This document shows, one piece after another, positions 1-7,437 of a stretch of DNA of 64,000 bases. This DNA is from CAIVAT01 sp964473485. Its GTDB lineage: Bacteria; Bacteroidota; Bacteroidia; Bacteroidales; FEN-979. The notes beneath the pieces were generated by a model. It searched no databases. It saw only the letters and a program-made list of their open reading frames with translations, and was not told the origin of the DNA. Where the stretch lies: NCBI GenBank assembly GCA_964473485.1, contig CAYYPH010000008.1, positions 1 through 64,000 on the forward strand, read 5' to 3'. Each line of letters starts with the position of its first letter. Positions within the stretch are counted from its first letter, which is position 1. Made by a program: the position numbers and the translations under genes.

Positions 1-54
1 TTGCTATCATCATGACACCCCTTACGGGGTTTCCCGTTTTCAATTTTCCGTTTT
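1..54. repeat. REP-like palindromic element, copy 1
   Basis: This 54-bp stretch is repeated identically at 357-410. It opens with ttgctatcatcatgac, followed by a small hairpin (acccc-ttac-ggggt), then runs into ttttcaa/ttttccg heptamers. A diverged inverted relative with a stronger hairpin lies at 17967-18000. No associated transposase is in the window, so any mobility would be in trans. The name REP-like is an inference from dispersed copies with a conserved flank and a variable stem. Confidence 0.7.
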
Positions 55-210
55 CAATTTTCCATTTTTAGTTTCGCGTTCCATGATTCATGATTCACGA
101 TTCACGGTCCACGGTCCACGGTCCACGTTTCGCGTTTCAAAATCGTGACGCGTGACGGGTGGCGGGTGGTGGGTGACGCGTGACGGGTGACAGGTGGCGG
201 GTGGTGGAAT
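55..210. repeat. heptamer tandem repeats (several unit types)
   Basis: Three blocks of 7-bp periodicity follow each other. The first continues the ttttcaa/ttttcca units. The second (83-127) goes atgattc, atgattc, acgattc, acggtcc x3. The third (145-207) has nine units of the type gtgacgc/gtgacgg/gtggcgg/gtggtgg. Neighbouring units differ by one or two bases, so the period is kept while the motif drifts. No gene is supported here. Confidence 0.85.
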
Positions 211-214
211 GCTC

Positions 215-333
215 AACCCTGAAAGGGTGACATGATTCTGGCAGGGATGAATTTAACAAGGACCATAACCCTGAAGGGGTGTAATAATTTTGAATCTTTT
301 TTTACTCCCATTTTATATCACCCTTTCAGGGTT
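215..333. repeat. three short palindromes of the aaccct-gaa-agggt type
   Basis: Related inverted repeats occur at 215-230 (aaccctgaaagggtga), 267-280 (aaccctgaaggggt) and 319-333 (caccctttcagggtt). The third is in the opposite orientation to the first two. The stems are about 5-6 bp with a 3-nt loop. They sit between REP-like copies 1 and 2 and look like members of the same family of small intergenic palindromes. Function unknown. Confidence 0.6.
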
Positions 334-356
334 CAATGAAATCCATTACGGACAAT

Positions 357-410
357 TTGCTATCATCATGACACCCCTTACGGGGTTTCCCGTTTTCAAT
401 TTTCCGTTTT
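357..410. repeat. REP-like palindromic element, copy 2
   Basis: Identical over 54 bp to 1-54, including the ttgctatcat flank, the acccc/ggggt hairpin and the first heptamers. It then diverges into a longer heptamer array. Two identical copies only 300 bp apart suggest recent duplication or ongoing gene conversion. Confidence 0.7.
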
Positions 411-590
411 CCGTTTCCCGTTTTCAATTTCCCGTTTTCAATTTTCCATTTTCAATTTTCCATTTTCAATTTCCGTTTTCAATTGTCAATTGTCAATTGT
501 CAATTGTCCATTGTCAATTGTCAATTGTCCATTGTCAATTCGTTTTCAGTTTTCCGTTTTCAATTTTCCATTTTCAATTTTCCATTTTTA
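391..590. repeat. heptamer arrays (ttttcaa type and caattgt type)
   Basis: Two heptamer families are interleaved. Units of the type ttttcaa/ttttcca/ttttccg run over about 393-479 and again after 540. A clean block of almost nine units caattgt/ccattgt fills 480-540. The array reaches the complement of the TAA stop codon of the polyprenyl synthase gene (588-590), so on the minus strand the stop codon leads straight into aaaatgg units. Long reading frames here are artefacts of the repeat composition. Confidence 0.85.
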
Positions 591-1562
591 GTTCTCTCTT
601 CTGAGCATCTGTTCCATCAGGCTTTTCAGTTCCGATACATCGTAGTCCAGTCCTGTCAGGGTATCCAGGATACCGGTGGCTTTGGTGTGATGGTGGCGGA
701 TCTGGTCAAGGACCATCGCAGGGATGTTCAGATCATTGTAAATTCCGATGATCCCTGCGATCTTTTCATCGCGGCCGGTTTCCGTGTCGGTCAGCAGGTT
801 GGTGAGGCGGATCAGCTGGTCGCCACGGGCCGTTTCCAGGGCTTTTAGCAGCAGATAGGTCTTTTTGTTGGCGGCAATGTCGCCCCCTATGGTTTTTCCG
901 AACCGTGTGGTGTCGCCGAACGCGTCGAGGTAGTCATCCTTAAGCTGAAAGGCAAGTCCAAGTTCGATCCCTGCGTCGTAAAGTTTGTCTGCCACTTCGG
1001 TCGGGGCGCCGGCAATGATGGCCCCCAGTTTGAGGCTGCACGCGATCAGCACCGCTGTCTTTAGCCTGATCATCATCAGGTAGTCGTGGATGTTGACATC
1101 GGCCAGCGATTCGAAATCCATGTCAAACTGTTGTCCCTCGCAAACTTTACGGGCTGTATCGTTGAACAGTTCCATAACCTGCGGCAGCAGCGATGGATCG
1201 GTTTTAGCCACATATTCGTAAGCCATTACGAACATGGTGTCGCCAGAAAGGATCGCGGTGTTGACATTCCATTTCCGGTGAACCGTTTCGCGGCCCCGGC
1301 GCAGGTCGGCCTGATCCATGATGTCGTCGTGGAGCAGGGTGAAATTGTGGAAGATCTCGAGCCCCATGGCGGGTAAAATGGCCTGACCGATGTCGCCCCT
1401 GCAAAGGTCGCACGAAAGAAGCACCAGGACCGGGCGCAGTCTTTTTCCGCCATTCTCCATGGTATAATGGATGGGCAGGTACAAACCTTCGGGATGGAAC
1501 AGGAAGCGGGCATTCCTGAATTCCTCCGAAACACGTTGTTGCAGTGAAGTGTATGAATGCAT
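588..1562 (-). CDS. polyprenyl diphosphate synthase (trans-isoprenyl type)
   Basis: Predicted cytosolic enzyme that condenses isopentenyl diphosphate with allylic diphosphates to make long-chain isoprenoid diphosphates, for example for menaquinone side chains or undecaprenyl precursors. It has 324 residues, a normal family length. Visible motifs are GGKRLRP near residues 38-44, the first aspartate-rich motif DDIMD at 79-83 within LLHDDIMDQADLRRG, and the second motif DDYLD at 209-213. Both Mg-binding motifs are intact. Chain length cannot be decided from sequence alone, so no symbol is given. The ATG start at 1562 fits the family N-terminus. The stop codon abuts a heptamer array. Confidence 0.93.
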   Translation of the reverse strand: MHSYTSLQQRVSEEFRNARFLFHPEGLYLPIHYTMENGGKRLRPVLVLLSCDLCRGDIGQAILPAMGLEIFHNFTLLHDDIMDQADLRRGRETVHRKWNVNTAILSGDTMFVMAYEYVAKTDPSLLPQVMELFNDTARKVCEGQQFDMDFESLADVNIHDYLMMIRLKTAVLIACSLKLGAIIAGAPTEVADKLYDAGIELGLAFQLKDDYLDAFGDTTRFGKTIGGDIAANKKTYLLLKALETARGDQLIRLTNLLTDTETGRDEKIAGIIGIYNDLNIPAMVLDQIRHHHTKATGILDTLTGLDYDVSELKSLMEQMLRREN

Positions 1563-1597
1563 TTCGCGATGGATGGGTGGGACAAGGAAAAAGTTGT

Positions 1598-2458
1598 TTA
1601 ATCGGGCAGGTTAAGCAGGTACTGGCCGTACCCGCTCTTCAGCAATGGTTGCGCGATACGGTGAAGCTGGTCGCGGTCGATGAACTTCATGCGGAAGGCG
1701 ATCTCTTCGATGCAGCCAATCTTAAGACCCTGGCGGTTTTGCACGACTTCGACGAACTGCGAGGCCTGGAGGAGCGACTCGAAGGTGCCGGTGTCGAGCC
1801 AGGCGATGCCTCGGCTGAGCACCCCGACCTTCAACTTCCCTTGCTGCAGGTACCATTTGTTCACATCGGTGATCTCGTATTCGCCCCGGGCGCTGGGTTG
1901 GATGTTCGCGGCCACCTCAACTACCGAATTGTCGTAGAAATAGAGCCCCGGCACCGCGAAATTCGATTTGGGTTGTTTTGGTTTTTCCTCGATCGAGATG
2001 GCATTGAACTGCTCATCAAATTCAACCACCCCGTATCTTTCAGGGTCGTGAACATGGTAGGCGAAGACGACGCCGCCCTGCGGGTCATTGTTCTCCTGGA
2101 CCAGTTGCGACAATCCGTTCCCGTAAAAAATGTTATCGCCCAGTATCAGGGCCACTTTCTCGTTTCCGATAAACGGACCGCCGATCACGAAGGCCTGGGC
2201 CAGACCGTTCGGAACGGCCTGCTCGGCGTAGGAGAATGAGCAACCCAGCGCCTTTCCGTCGCCCAGAAGGTGCCTGAAATGAGGCAGATCGACCGGGGTG
2301 CTGATGATCAGGATCTCCCTGATTCCGGCCATCATCAATACCGACAGCGGGTAGTAGATCATCGGTTTGTCGTAAATGGGCATCAGTTGTTTACTGACGG
2401 CCAGGGTGAGCGGATGCAAACGGGTGCCTGCGCCACCGGCAAGAATGATTCCTTTCAT
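1598..2458 (-). CDS. rmlA: glucose-1-phosphate thymidylyltransferase
   Basis: Makes dTDP-glucose from dTTP and glucose-1-phosphate, the first step towards dTDP-L-rhamnose and other deoxysugars for surface polysaccharides. The nucleotide-binding loop GGAGTRLHPLT lies at residues 8-18 and a conserved EEKPKQPKSNFAVPGLYFYD segment follows near the middle. I chose the ATG at 2458, giving 286 residues, because the family starts as MKGIILAGGAGTR; an upstream in-frame ATG at 2497 would add 13 hydrophobic residues with no counterpart. No other dTDP-rhamnose genes are adjacent. It lies 42 bp downstream of the MMPL exporter gene on the same strand and may be co-transcribed. Confidence 0.95.
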   Translation of the reverse strand: MKGIILAGGAGTRLHPLTLAVSKQLMPIYDKPMIYYPLSVLMMAGIREILIISTPVDLPHFRHLLGDGKALGCSFSYAEQAVPNGLAQAFVIGGPFIGNEKVALILGDNIFYGNGLSQLVQENNDPQGGVVFAYHVHDPERYGVVEFDEQFNAISIEEKPKQPKSNFAVPGLYFYDNSVVEVAANIQPSARGEYEITDVNKWYLQQGKLKVGVLSRGIAWLDTGTFESLLQASQFVEVVQNRQGLKIGCIEEIAFRMKFIDRDQLHRIAQPLLKSGYGQYLLNLPD

Positions 2459-2500
2459 AACTGAAAAAGTTGAAATGATGGTAAAGGTAATAAACAAAGT

Positions 2501-4906
2501 TTATTTTCCATCCAATTCCTTCGTTCCGGTTTCATTTTCCGGCAACTCAGGTTCAAAATCCTCCGGATCCGTGAAGATCTCAACGATCGGCTCCTCAAAG
2601 GCTTTGGTGGTACTCCATTTATCAAGCGTTAGCAACATGCTTGGAAGTACGAACATGTTCAGAAGCCCGGCCACCAGCAGGGTGAAGGAGATCAGGAAGC
2701 CGAGCGCCTGTGTACCCCCGAAGGTTGAAAGTATGAAAATACCAAAGCCAAAGAAAAGCACGGTGGAGGAGTAGATCATGCTGTAACCTGTTTCACGGAG
2801 GGCCGAAATCACCGATTCGGGGATGTTGTGGTTGGTGTGTTTTAACTGAAGCCGGTACCGCGACAGGAACTGGATGGAGTTGTCGACCGAGATTCCCAGG
2901 GCAATGCTGAAGATCAGGATGGTGGATGGTTTGATGGGGATGCCTGTGAATCCCATGAGGGCGCCGGTCATGAGCTGCGGGATCAGGTTGGGAATCAGCG
3001 AGATGAGGATCATTCGCCAGGATGTGAAGAGGAAGGCAAGCAGCAGGGCGATCACCACGACGGCCAGGGCAATGCTTTCCCACAGGTTCCTGATTAGGAA
3101 ATTGGTGCCTTTGAGAAAGACGACGCTCGTACCTGTCACGATAACCTTGTATTTGGCCGGGTTGAAGATGGAGTCGATCTTGGGCTGCAGGCTTTGCTGG
3201 ATGCTGTCGATGGTGGTTGTGCCGACATTGGCCATCTGGACGCTCACCCGCGTGATCTGGTAATTGGAATCGATGAAATTGTTGATAATGGTCTTTTTAT
3301 TCGACTGAAGAGTGGGGATGTAATCGGCCATAAAGGCCAGTTCGTTGGAATTGGGCAGTTCGTAAAACTGCGGATCACCTGCATAAAAAGCCTGTTTGGC
3401 GGTTTTTATCACCTCCACAACAGATAGGGCTTTCGAAAGCTGGGGATAGGTTTTCAGGCTGTCCTGCAAACGGTCGATGCGCTTCAGGGTGGCGATGTTG
3501 AACACCCCTTTCTTCTTTTTGGTATCGATGGTGATTTCGAGCGGCATGATCCCCTTGAAATGCTTTTCGAAGAAGAGCATATCCTTATAAATCGGATCGC
3601 GTTTCGAGATGTCGTCGACGATTGTTCCGCTGGTTTTCAGCCGCAGGGCGCCGATGATTCCAATCAGAATCAGGACCCCCATGGCGATATAGATCGGGTT
3701 GCGGTAATGCTGCACCCAATAAACGGCCTTGTCGATGAGTGATTTGGCCAGGCTTGCTTCGATATGACGGGTGTAGCGGCTTTTGGGGGGTGGGAGAAAA
3801 CTGAAGAAGATCGGTACGAGGGTAAGCGAAAGCGCGTAGATGGCCATGATGCTGAGGGCGGCGATCAAGCCGAACTCAACCAGCAGTTTGTTGTTGGTGA
3901 TGGTGAAGGCTGCAAATCCCGTGGCGGTGGCGGCGTTCGTGAGCAGATTGGCGACGCCGATCCGCTGAATGACGCGCGAAAGCGCCTTGGCCTGGTTGCG
4001 GTGATGGCTGTATTCGTAGTGGTATTTGTTCAGGATGAAGATGCAGTTCTCCACCGCGATCACGATCACCAGCGGCGGTATGATCGATGTGAGCATCGTG
4101 ATCCTGTAACCGAATATTGCCATCATGCCCAGCGCCCAGATGACGCTGATGATCATGATGAGCATCGGGAACAAAACCGCCTTGGCCGACCGGAAAAAGA
4201 TCAGCAGGAAAAGCGCTGAAACACCGAGCGCCAGGATCACGAAGAGGATCAGCTCGCTCTCGAGCTTTTTGGCGATAAGGGTCCGGATGTATGGCAATCC
4301 TGAAAGATGTACCTCCGTGTTGGTACTTGCCGAGAACCGTTTCACCATGTCTTCGATATCGTGCATGAGCCTGATGCGCTCTTTCGACTGGATGATGTTT
4401 TTGTCGAGCGTCAGGGCAAACAGGTAGGCAGATGTCTCCTTGTTGTAAAGCAGCCCTTCGTAGATCGGGAGTGAATGGATGACCGTCCTGACCGAGTCGA
4501 GTACCTCCTGGCTGGTTGGTTTTACCGGGGTTAGCGGAAGGAATTCAAATTTCCGGAGGGAGTCGTTCTTTACCAGGTTGAACATCCTTGCGGCCGACAA
4601 TACCTCCGAAACGCCCCTGATCTTCTTGAGCGAGTCGGTGAGGTCGTAGATGCGGTTAAAATTGGCAAGGCTGAAAAAATCAGGATCCACGATGCCGATG
4701 AACATCACAGTACCATCCTCTCCGAACTGCCTGATAAAATTCTGGTAAACAATATTGGTGGAATCTTTGTCGGGGAGGATACCGGCGCTTTCATACTGCA
4801 GTTTCACCTGGGTTGCCTTGTATCCCATAAACAGCGTCAGCACGAGGATGGCCGCAAGAATGCTGAAACGGTTCCTCAGGATGGCGCTAACCAGAAAATT
4901 CCACAC
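2501..4906 (-). CDS. MMPL/RND-superfamily exporter
   Basis: An 801-residue inner-membrane protein with the two-fold RND layout of the predicted-exporter group. Each half has one N-terminal membrane helix, a periplasmic domain of roughly 180-200 residues, then a cluster of five hydrophobic helices. The second membrane cluster contains the GISVDNSIQFLSRYR segment, in the position of the proton-relay helix in this superfamily. Substrate is unknown; relatives carry lipids, hopanoids or other hydrophobic compounds. The acidic C-terminal tail is probably cytosolic. It starts at an ATG about 100 bp from the divergent dehydrogenase gene at 5014. Confidence 0.88.
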   Translation of the reverse strand: MWNFLVSAILRNRFSILAAILVLTLFMGYKATQVKLQYESAGILPDKDSTNIVYQNFIRQFGEDGTVMFIGIVDPDFFSLANFNRIYDLTDSLKKIRGVSEVLSAARMFNLVKNDSLRKFEFLPLTPVKPTSQEVLDSVRTVIHSLPIYEGLLYNKETSAYLFALTLDKNIIQSKERIRLMHDIEDMVKRFSASTNTEVHLSGLPYIRTLIAKKLESELILFVILALGVSALFLLIFFRSAKAVLFPMLIMIISVIWALGMMAIFGYRITMLTSIIPPLVIVIAVENCIFILNKYHYEYSHHRNQAKALSRVIQRIGVANLLTNAATATGFAAFTITNNKLLVEFGLIAALSIMAIYALSLTLVPIFFSFLPPPKSRYTRHIEASLAKSLIDKAVYWVQHYRNPIYIAMGVLILIGIIGALRLKTSGTIVDDISKRDPIYKDMLFFEKHFKGIMPLEITIDTKKKKGVFNIATLKRIDRLQDSLKTYPQLSKALSVVEVIKTAKQAFYAGDPQFYELPNSNELAFMADYIPTLQSNKKTIINNFIDSNYQITRVSVQMANVGTTTIDSIQQSLQPKIDSIFNPAKYKVIVTGTSVVFLKGTNFLIRNLWESIALAVVVIALLLAFLFTSWRMILISLIPNLIPQLMTGALMGFTGIPIKPSTILIFSIALGISVDNSIQFLSRYRLQLKHTNHNIPESVISALRETGYSMIYSSTVLFFGFGIFILSTFGGTQALGFLISFTLLVAGLLNMFVLPSMLLTLDKWSTTKAFEEPIVEIFTDPEDFEPELPENETGTKELDGK

Positions 4907-5013
4907 AGTTTTTGATTTTAGGAGTGCAAAAGTACAAAATTCCTGAGGAAATATTCTTTTCGACCCGTTACAGTTTTTACATTTGCATGGATGAAATGTA
5001 AGATACCCGAAGT

Positions 5014-5964
5014 GTGAAAGGCAAAATATTGATCATCGATGCGGTCCATCCGCTGATCCGTGAAGAGCTGGAAAAAGCAGGTTACGGATGTGATTTTTTT
5101 CCCGGGCTTACCAGGGAGGAACTCCTTAGCATTGCCCCCGCCTACCGGGGAGTGATCGTCAGGAGCAAGTTCAGGATCGACCGCGGGTTTCTCGACAGGG
5201 CCACCGGGTTGACTTTCATTGGCAGGGTTGGGGCCGGCATGGAGAACATCGATGTGGAATATGCCGCTGCGAAGGGCATTGCCTGTTACAATTCGCCCGA
5301 GGGCAACCGCGATGCCGTTGGCGAACACGCGGTGGGGATGCTTCTTTCGCTGATGAACAACATGAACCGGGCCGACCGCCAGGTAAGGCAGGGTACATGG
5401 GATCGCGAAGGCAACCGGGGCCATGAGATCATGGGCCGCACGGTGGGGATCATTGGTTACGGGAACATGGGGAGCGCCTTTGCCCGGTGCCTGAGCGGTT
5501 TCGGGGCAAGGGTGATAGCCTATGACAAATATAAAAGGGACTACAGCAGTGAATTTGTAGCCGAGACAACCATGGAGGAGCTTTTCCGCGAATGCGACAT
5601 CGTGAGCATGCACGTGCCGCTTACCGGTGAAACGAAATATATGGCCGACGATACTTTTTTCAGCAGTTTCAGCAAACCGGTCTGGTTTCTGAACACCTCA
5701 AGGGGAGGTGTGGTTCGCACGGCTGACCTGGTGAAACACCTGGACGCGGGGAAAATACTCGGGGCGGCCCTCGACGTCCTCGAATACGAAGATACCTCCT
5801 TCGAAAAGCTTCAGCCCATTGCCCCTCCTGACCTGCAGTACCTCCTTGCGAGCGACCGTGTGATCCTGACCCCGCATATCGCCGGATGGACCGTTGAGTC
5901 GAACATCAAACTCGCCCGGGTCCTGGTCGGGAAAATATTGGAGGGGTTGAGACGGGCGACATAG
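5014..5964 (+). CDS. D-isomer-specific 2-hydroxyacid dehydrogenase (phosphoglycerate dehydrogenase-like)
   Basis: A 316-residue NAD-dependent dehydrogenase. The Rossmann motif is in TVGIIGYGNMGSAFARCL, and the catalytic set is visible as Arg in NTSRGGVV, an acidic residue in the LDVLEYED region and His in ILTPHIAG. The C-terminal ACT domain of classical SerA is absent, so it belongs to the short class, and the substrate may be 3-phosphoglycerate or another 2-keto acid. The start is GTG: the in-frame ATG 27 bp upstream runs into TAA after four codons. It is transcribed divergently from the MMPL exporter. Confidence 0.88.
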   Translation: MKGKILIIDAVHPLIREELEKAGYGCDFFPGLTREELLSIAPAYRGVIVRSKFRIDRGFLDRATGLTFIGRVGAGMENIDVEYAAAKGIACYNSPEGNRDAVGEHAVGMLLSLMNNMNRADRQVRQGTWDREGNRGHEIMGRTVGIIGYGNMGSAFARCLSGFGARVIAYDKYKRDYSSEFVAETTMEELFRECDIVSMHVPLTGETKYMADDTFFSSFSKPVWFLNTSRGGVVRTADLVKHLDAGKILGAALDVLEYEDTSFEKLQPIAPPDLQYLLASDRVILTPHIAGWTVESNIKLARVLVGKILEGLRRAT

Positions 5965-5986
5965 AAACGGGTTTCAAGCCCGTTTT
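5965..5986. repeat. small palindrome after the dehydrogenase stop codon
   Basis: The sequence aaacggg-tttcaag-cccgttt forms a 7-bp stem immediately after the TAG stop. A close relative (acgggttccaaacccgt) sits at about 17884-17900. It may act as a transcript end, although no clear T-tract follows, or it may be a dispersed palindrome. Confidence 0.5.
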
Positions 5987-5997
5987 AACATGAATCC

Positions 5998-6090
5998 CGC
6001 CCACCTGTTTACCTGTTCGCTTGTTCACCCGCTCACCTGTTCACCCGCTCACCTGTTCACCCGCTCACCCGCTCACCTGTTCACCCCTTT
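5998..6090. repeat. octamer tandem array (cacccgct/cacctgtt type)
   Basis: About eleven 8-bp units of the types cacctgtt, cacccgct and tacctgtt. This is the reverse complement of the gtgaacag/gtgagcgg units found at 17548-17868 and 34727-34815. It occupies the gap between the dehydrogenase and phosphofructokinase genes; no gene is supported. Confidence 0.85.
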
Positions 6091-6110
6091 TCCCATTCCA
6101 CTTTTTTCCT

Positions 6111-6118
6111 TAGCTTTG
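6111..6118 (+). promoter_or_regulatory. possible -7 element of the phosphofructokinase promoter
   Basis: TAGCTTTG matches the Bacteroidota -7 consensus TAnnTTTG and lies 22 bp before the start codon. The expected TTTG about 19 bp further upstream is only partly matched (TTTT), so the call rests mainly on the -7 box. Confidence 0.4.
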
Positions 6119-6140
6119 CGCCTCAATTCAAATTTTCATT

Positions 6141-7373
6141 ATGCGACTGGAAAACAAGCTATTCATGGGGAAAACCCTGGCCATATTGTCGGGAGGCGGC
6201 GACACCCCGGCCATCAATTCGAGTATCGAAGCCATCAGGAACCGTGCATCGTTGCTCGGTTTCAAGGTTTATGGCGTGTTACAGGGGTGGAAAGGCCTGC
6301 TGGGCGACGGCAATGTGGTGGATCTCACCAATCAGCCATACGATGGTTATTATGGCGGAACCGCCCTGCGGTCGAGCCGGACCAATCCTTTCCCTTCAAA
6401 AAAGAATCCTGAAAGCCGGGTGCCCCAGGTGCTCCGGAATTTCGAACGCTATAAGATCGATGTGCTCGTGACCATCGGCGGCGACGATACCAACGGAGCC
6501 GCCAAAAGGTTGTTTGAAACGGAGGGGATTCCCGTGATCGGGTTTCCAAAGACCATCGACAATGACCTGCGTACCCGCACCATTCATCATTACAACGGCA
6601 AAGATATCGAGGCTGTGCTCTGCCCCGGTTTCCCATCGGCGGCAAGGTCGGTGATGGAGATGACGGCCAGTTTGCGGACCACTGCCGAATCGCACCAGCG
6701 TATCATCGTTCTCGAGGTCATGGGCCGCGATGCGGGATGGCTCACGGGAACAGCCACGTTTGGTGGCGCGACCCTGGGTCTTGTGCCTGAGTTTGAGATG
6801 ACCAAGGAACGCAAGGAGGTCTTCTTCGAAACGGTAAAGGAGGCGTACATGCATTCGCGCAAAAGGTGCCTGGTGATCCCGGTTTCGGAAGGGATCCGCT
6901 GGTATGATGAAAAGACGGGTAAAGTAGATGTTGTCTATGCCAGCTCTGAAGTCGATGAATACGGCCATCCCCGTTTCGGTGGGGTCAGCGGCGTAGTGGC
7001 ATCGGAGATCAGCGCTGCGCTGGGCATCGAGGCACGGGCCCAGATATCGGGATATTACCCGCGCTCGGGCCATTGCCGGCATTACGACCGCCGCCTCACG
7101 ACCACCTTGGCCGACAAGGTTGTGGACTTACTCCTGCGTGAAGAGTACGGACAGATGCCGGTCATGAAGAAGATCGTTCCGTTCGTGGAACTGGAGGAAT
7201 TCAACACGACCTCCATCGACATGGGTGCCGTCGGCAACAAGCCGCTCTCGGTCGATTATTACGATATCAATAGATTCTCCTTTACCGACGCCTACCGCGA
7301 TTTCCTTGAGAACATCCTCGATAAACCCGAATTCGGTGAATTCCGTTACGATTTCCCGGTGGTTATCCCGTAA
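6141..7373 (+). CDS. pfp: 6-phosphofructokinase, pyrophosphate-type active site
   Basis: A 410-residue PfkA-family enzyme converting fructose-6-phosphate to fructose-1,6-bisphosphate. The N-terminal loop is LSGGGDTPAINSS. Two positions point to PPi rather than ATP as phosphoryl donor: GGDDTN, where ATP enzymes have GGDGS, and PKTIDND, where ATP enzymes have PGTIDND. MGRDAGWLTG (substrate binding), PVSEGI and SGYYPRSGHCRHYDRR are also present. A PPi enzyme would be reversible and save ATP; this is inferred from residues, not proven. The ATG at 6141 gives a typical N-terminus. An alternative is MGKTLAILSGGG eight residues later. Confidence 0.92.
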   Translation: MRLENKLFMGKTLAILSGGGDTPAINSSIEAIRNRASLLGFKVYGVLQGWKGLLGDGNVVDLTNQPYDGYYGGTALRSSRTNPFPSKKNPESRVPQVLRNFERYKIDVLVTIGGDDTNGAAKRLFETEGIPVIGFPKTIDNDLRTRTIHHYNGKDIEAVLCPGFPSAARSVMEMTASLRTTAESHQRIIVLEVMGRDAGWLTGTATFGGATLGLVPEFEMTKERKEVFFETVKEAYMHSRKRCLVIPVSEGIRWYDEKTGKVDVVYASSEVDEYGHPRFGGVSGVVASEISAALGIEARAQISGYYPRSGHCRHYDRRLTTTLADKVVDLLLREEYGQMPVMKKIVPFVELEEFNTTSIDMGAVGNKPLSVDYYDINRFSFTDAYRDFLENILDKPEFGEFRYDFPVVIP

Positions 7374-7378
7374 ATGGT

Positions 7379-7406
7379 GTAGAGACAACGCATGCGTTGT
7401 CTCTAC
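7379..7406. repeat. 28-bp perfect palindrome
   Basis: The arms gtagagacaacgca and tgcgttgtctctac are exact reverse complements with no loop. The element lies between the convergent phosphofructokinase and aspartate kinase genes. It could act as a bidirectional transcript end, but no T-tracts follow. The gtagagac...gtctctac form resembles small dispersed palindromes seen in several bacterial phyla (from general knowledge). Confidence 0.8.
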
Positions 7407-7437
7407 GGTGGTGGGCGTGTGGTGTGATTCCGATGGG

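Noticed and set aside
290..604. Reading frames rich in Phe/Pro/Ile/Val in the 1-590 repeat region
   Set aside because: Composition follows directly from the 7-bp repeat units in three frames; there is no start context and no non-repeat sequence.
4918..5613. 231-codon minus-strand frame upstream of the MMPL gene
   Set aside because: Lies opposite the dehydrogenase with intact NAD-binding and catalytic motifs; no recognisable domain.
5998..6090. Possible CRISPR array (regular repeats)
   Set aside because: Units are only 8 bp without spacers, unlike CRISPR repeats of 24-47 bp with unique spacers. No cas genes are in the window.
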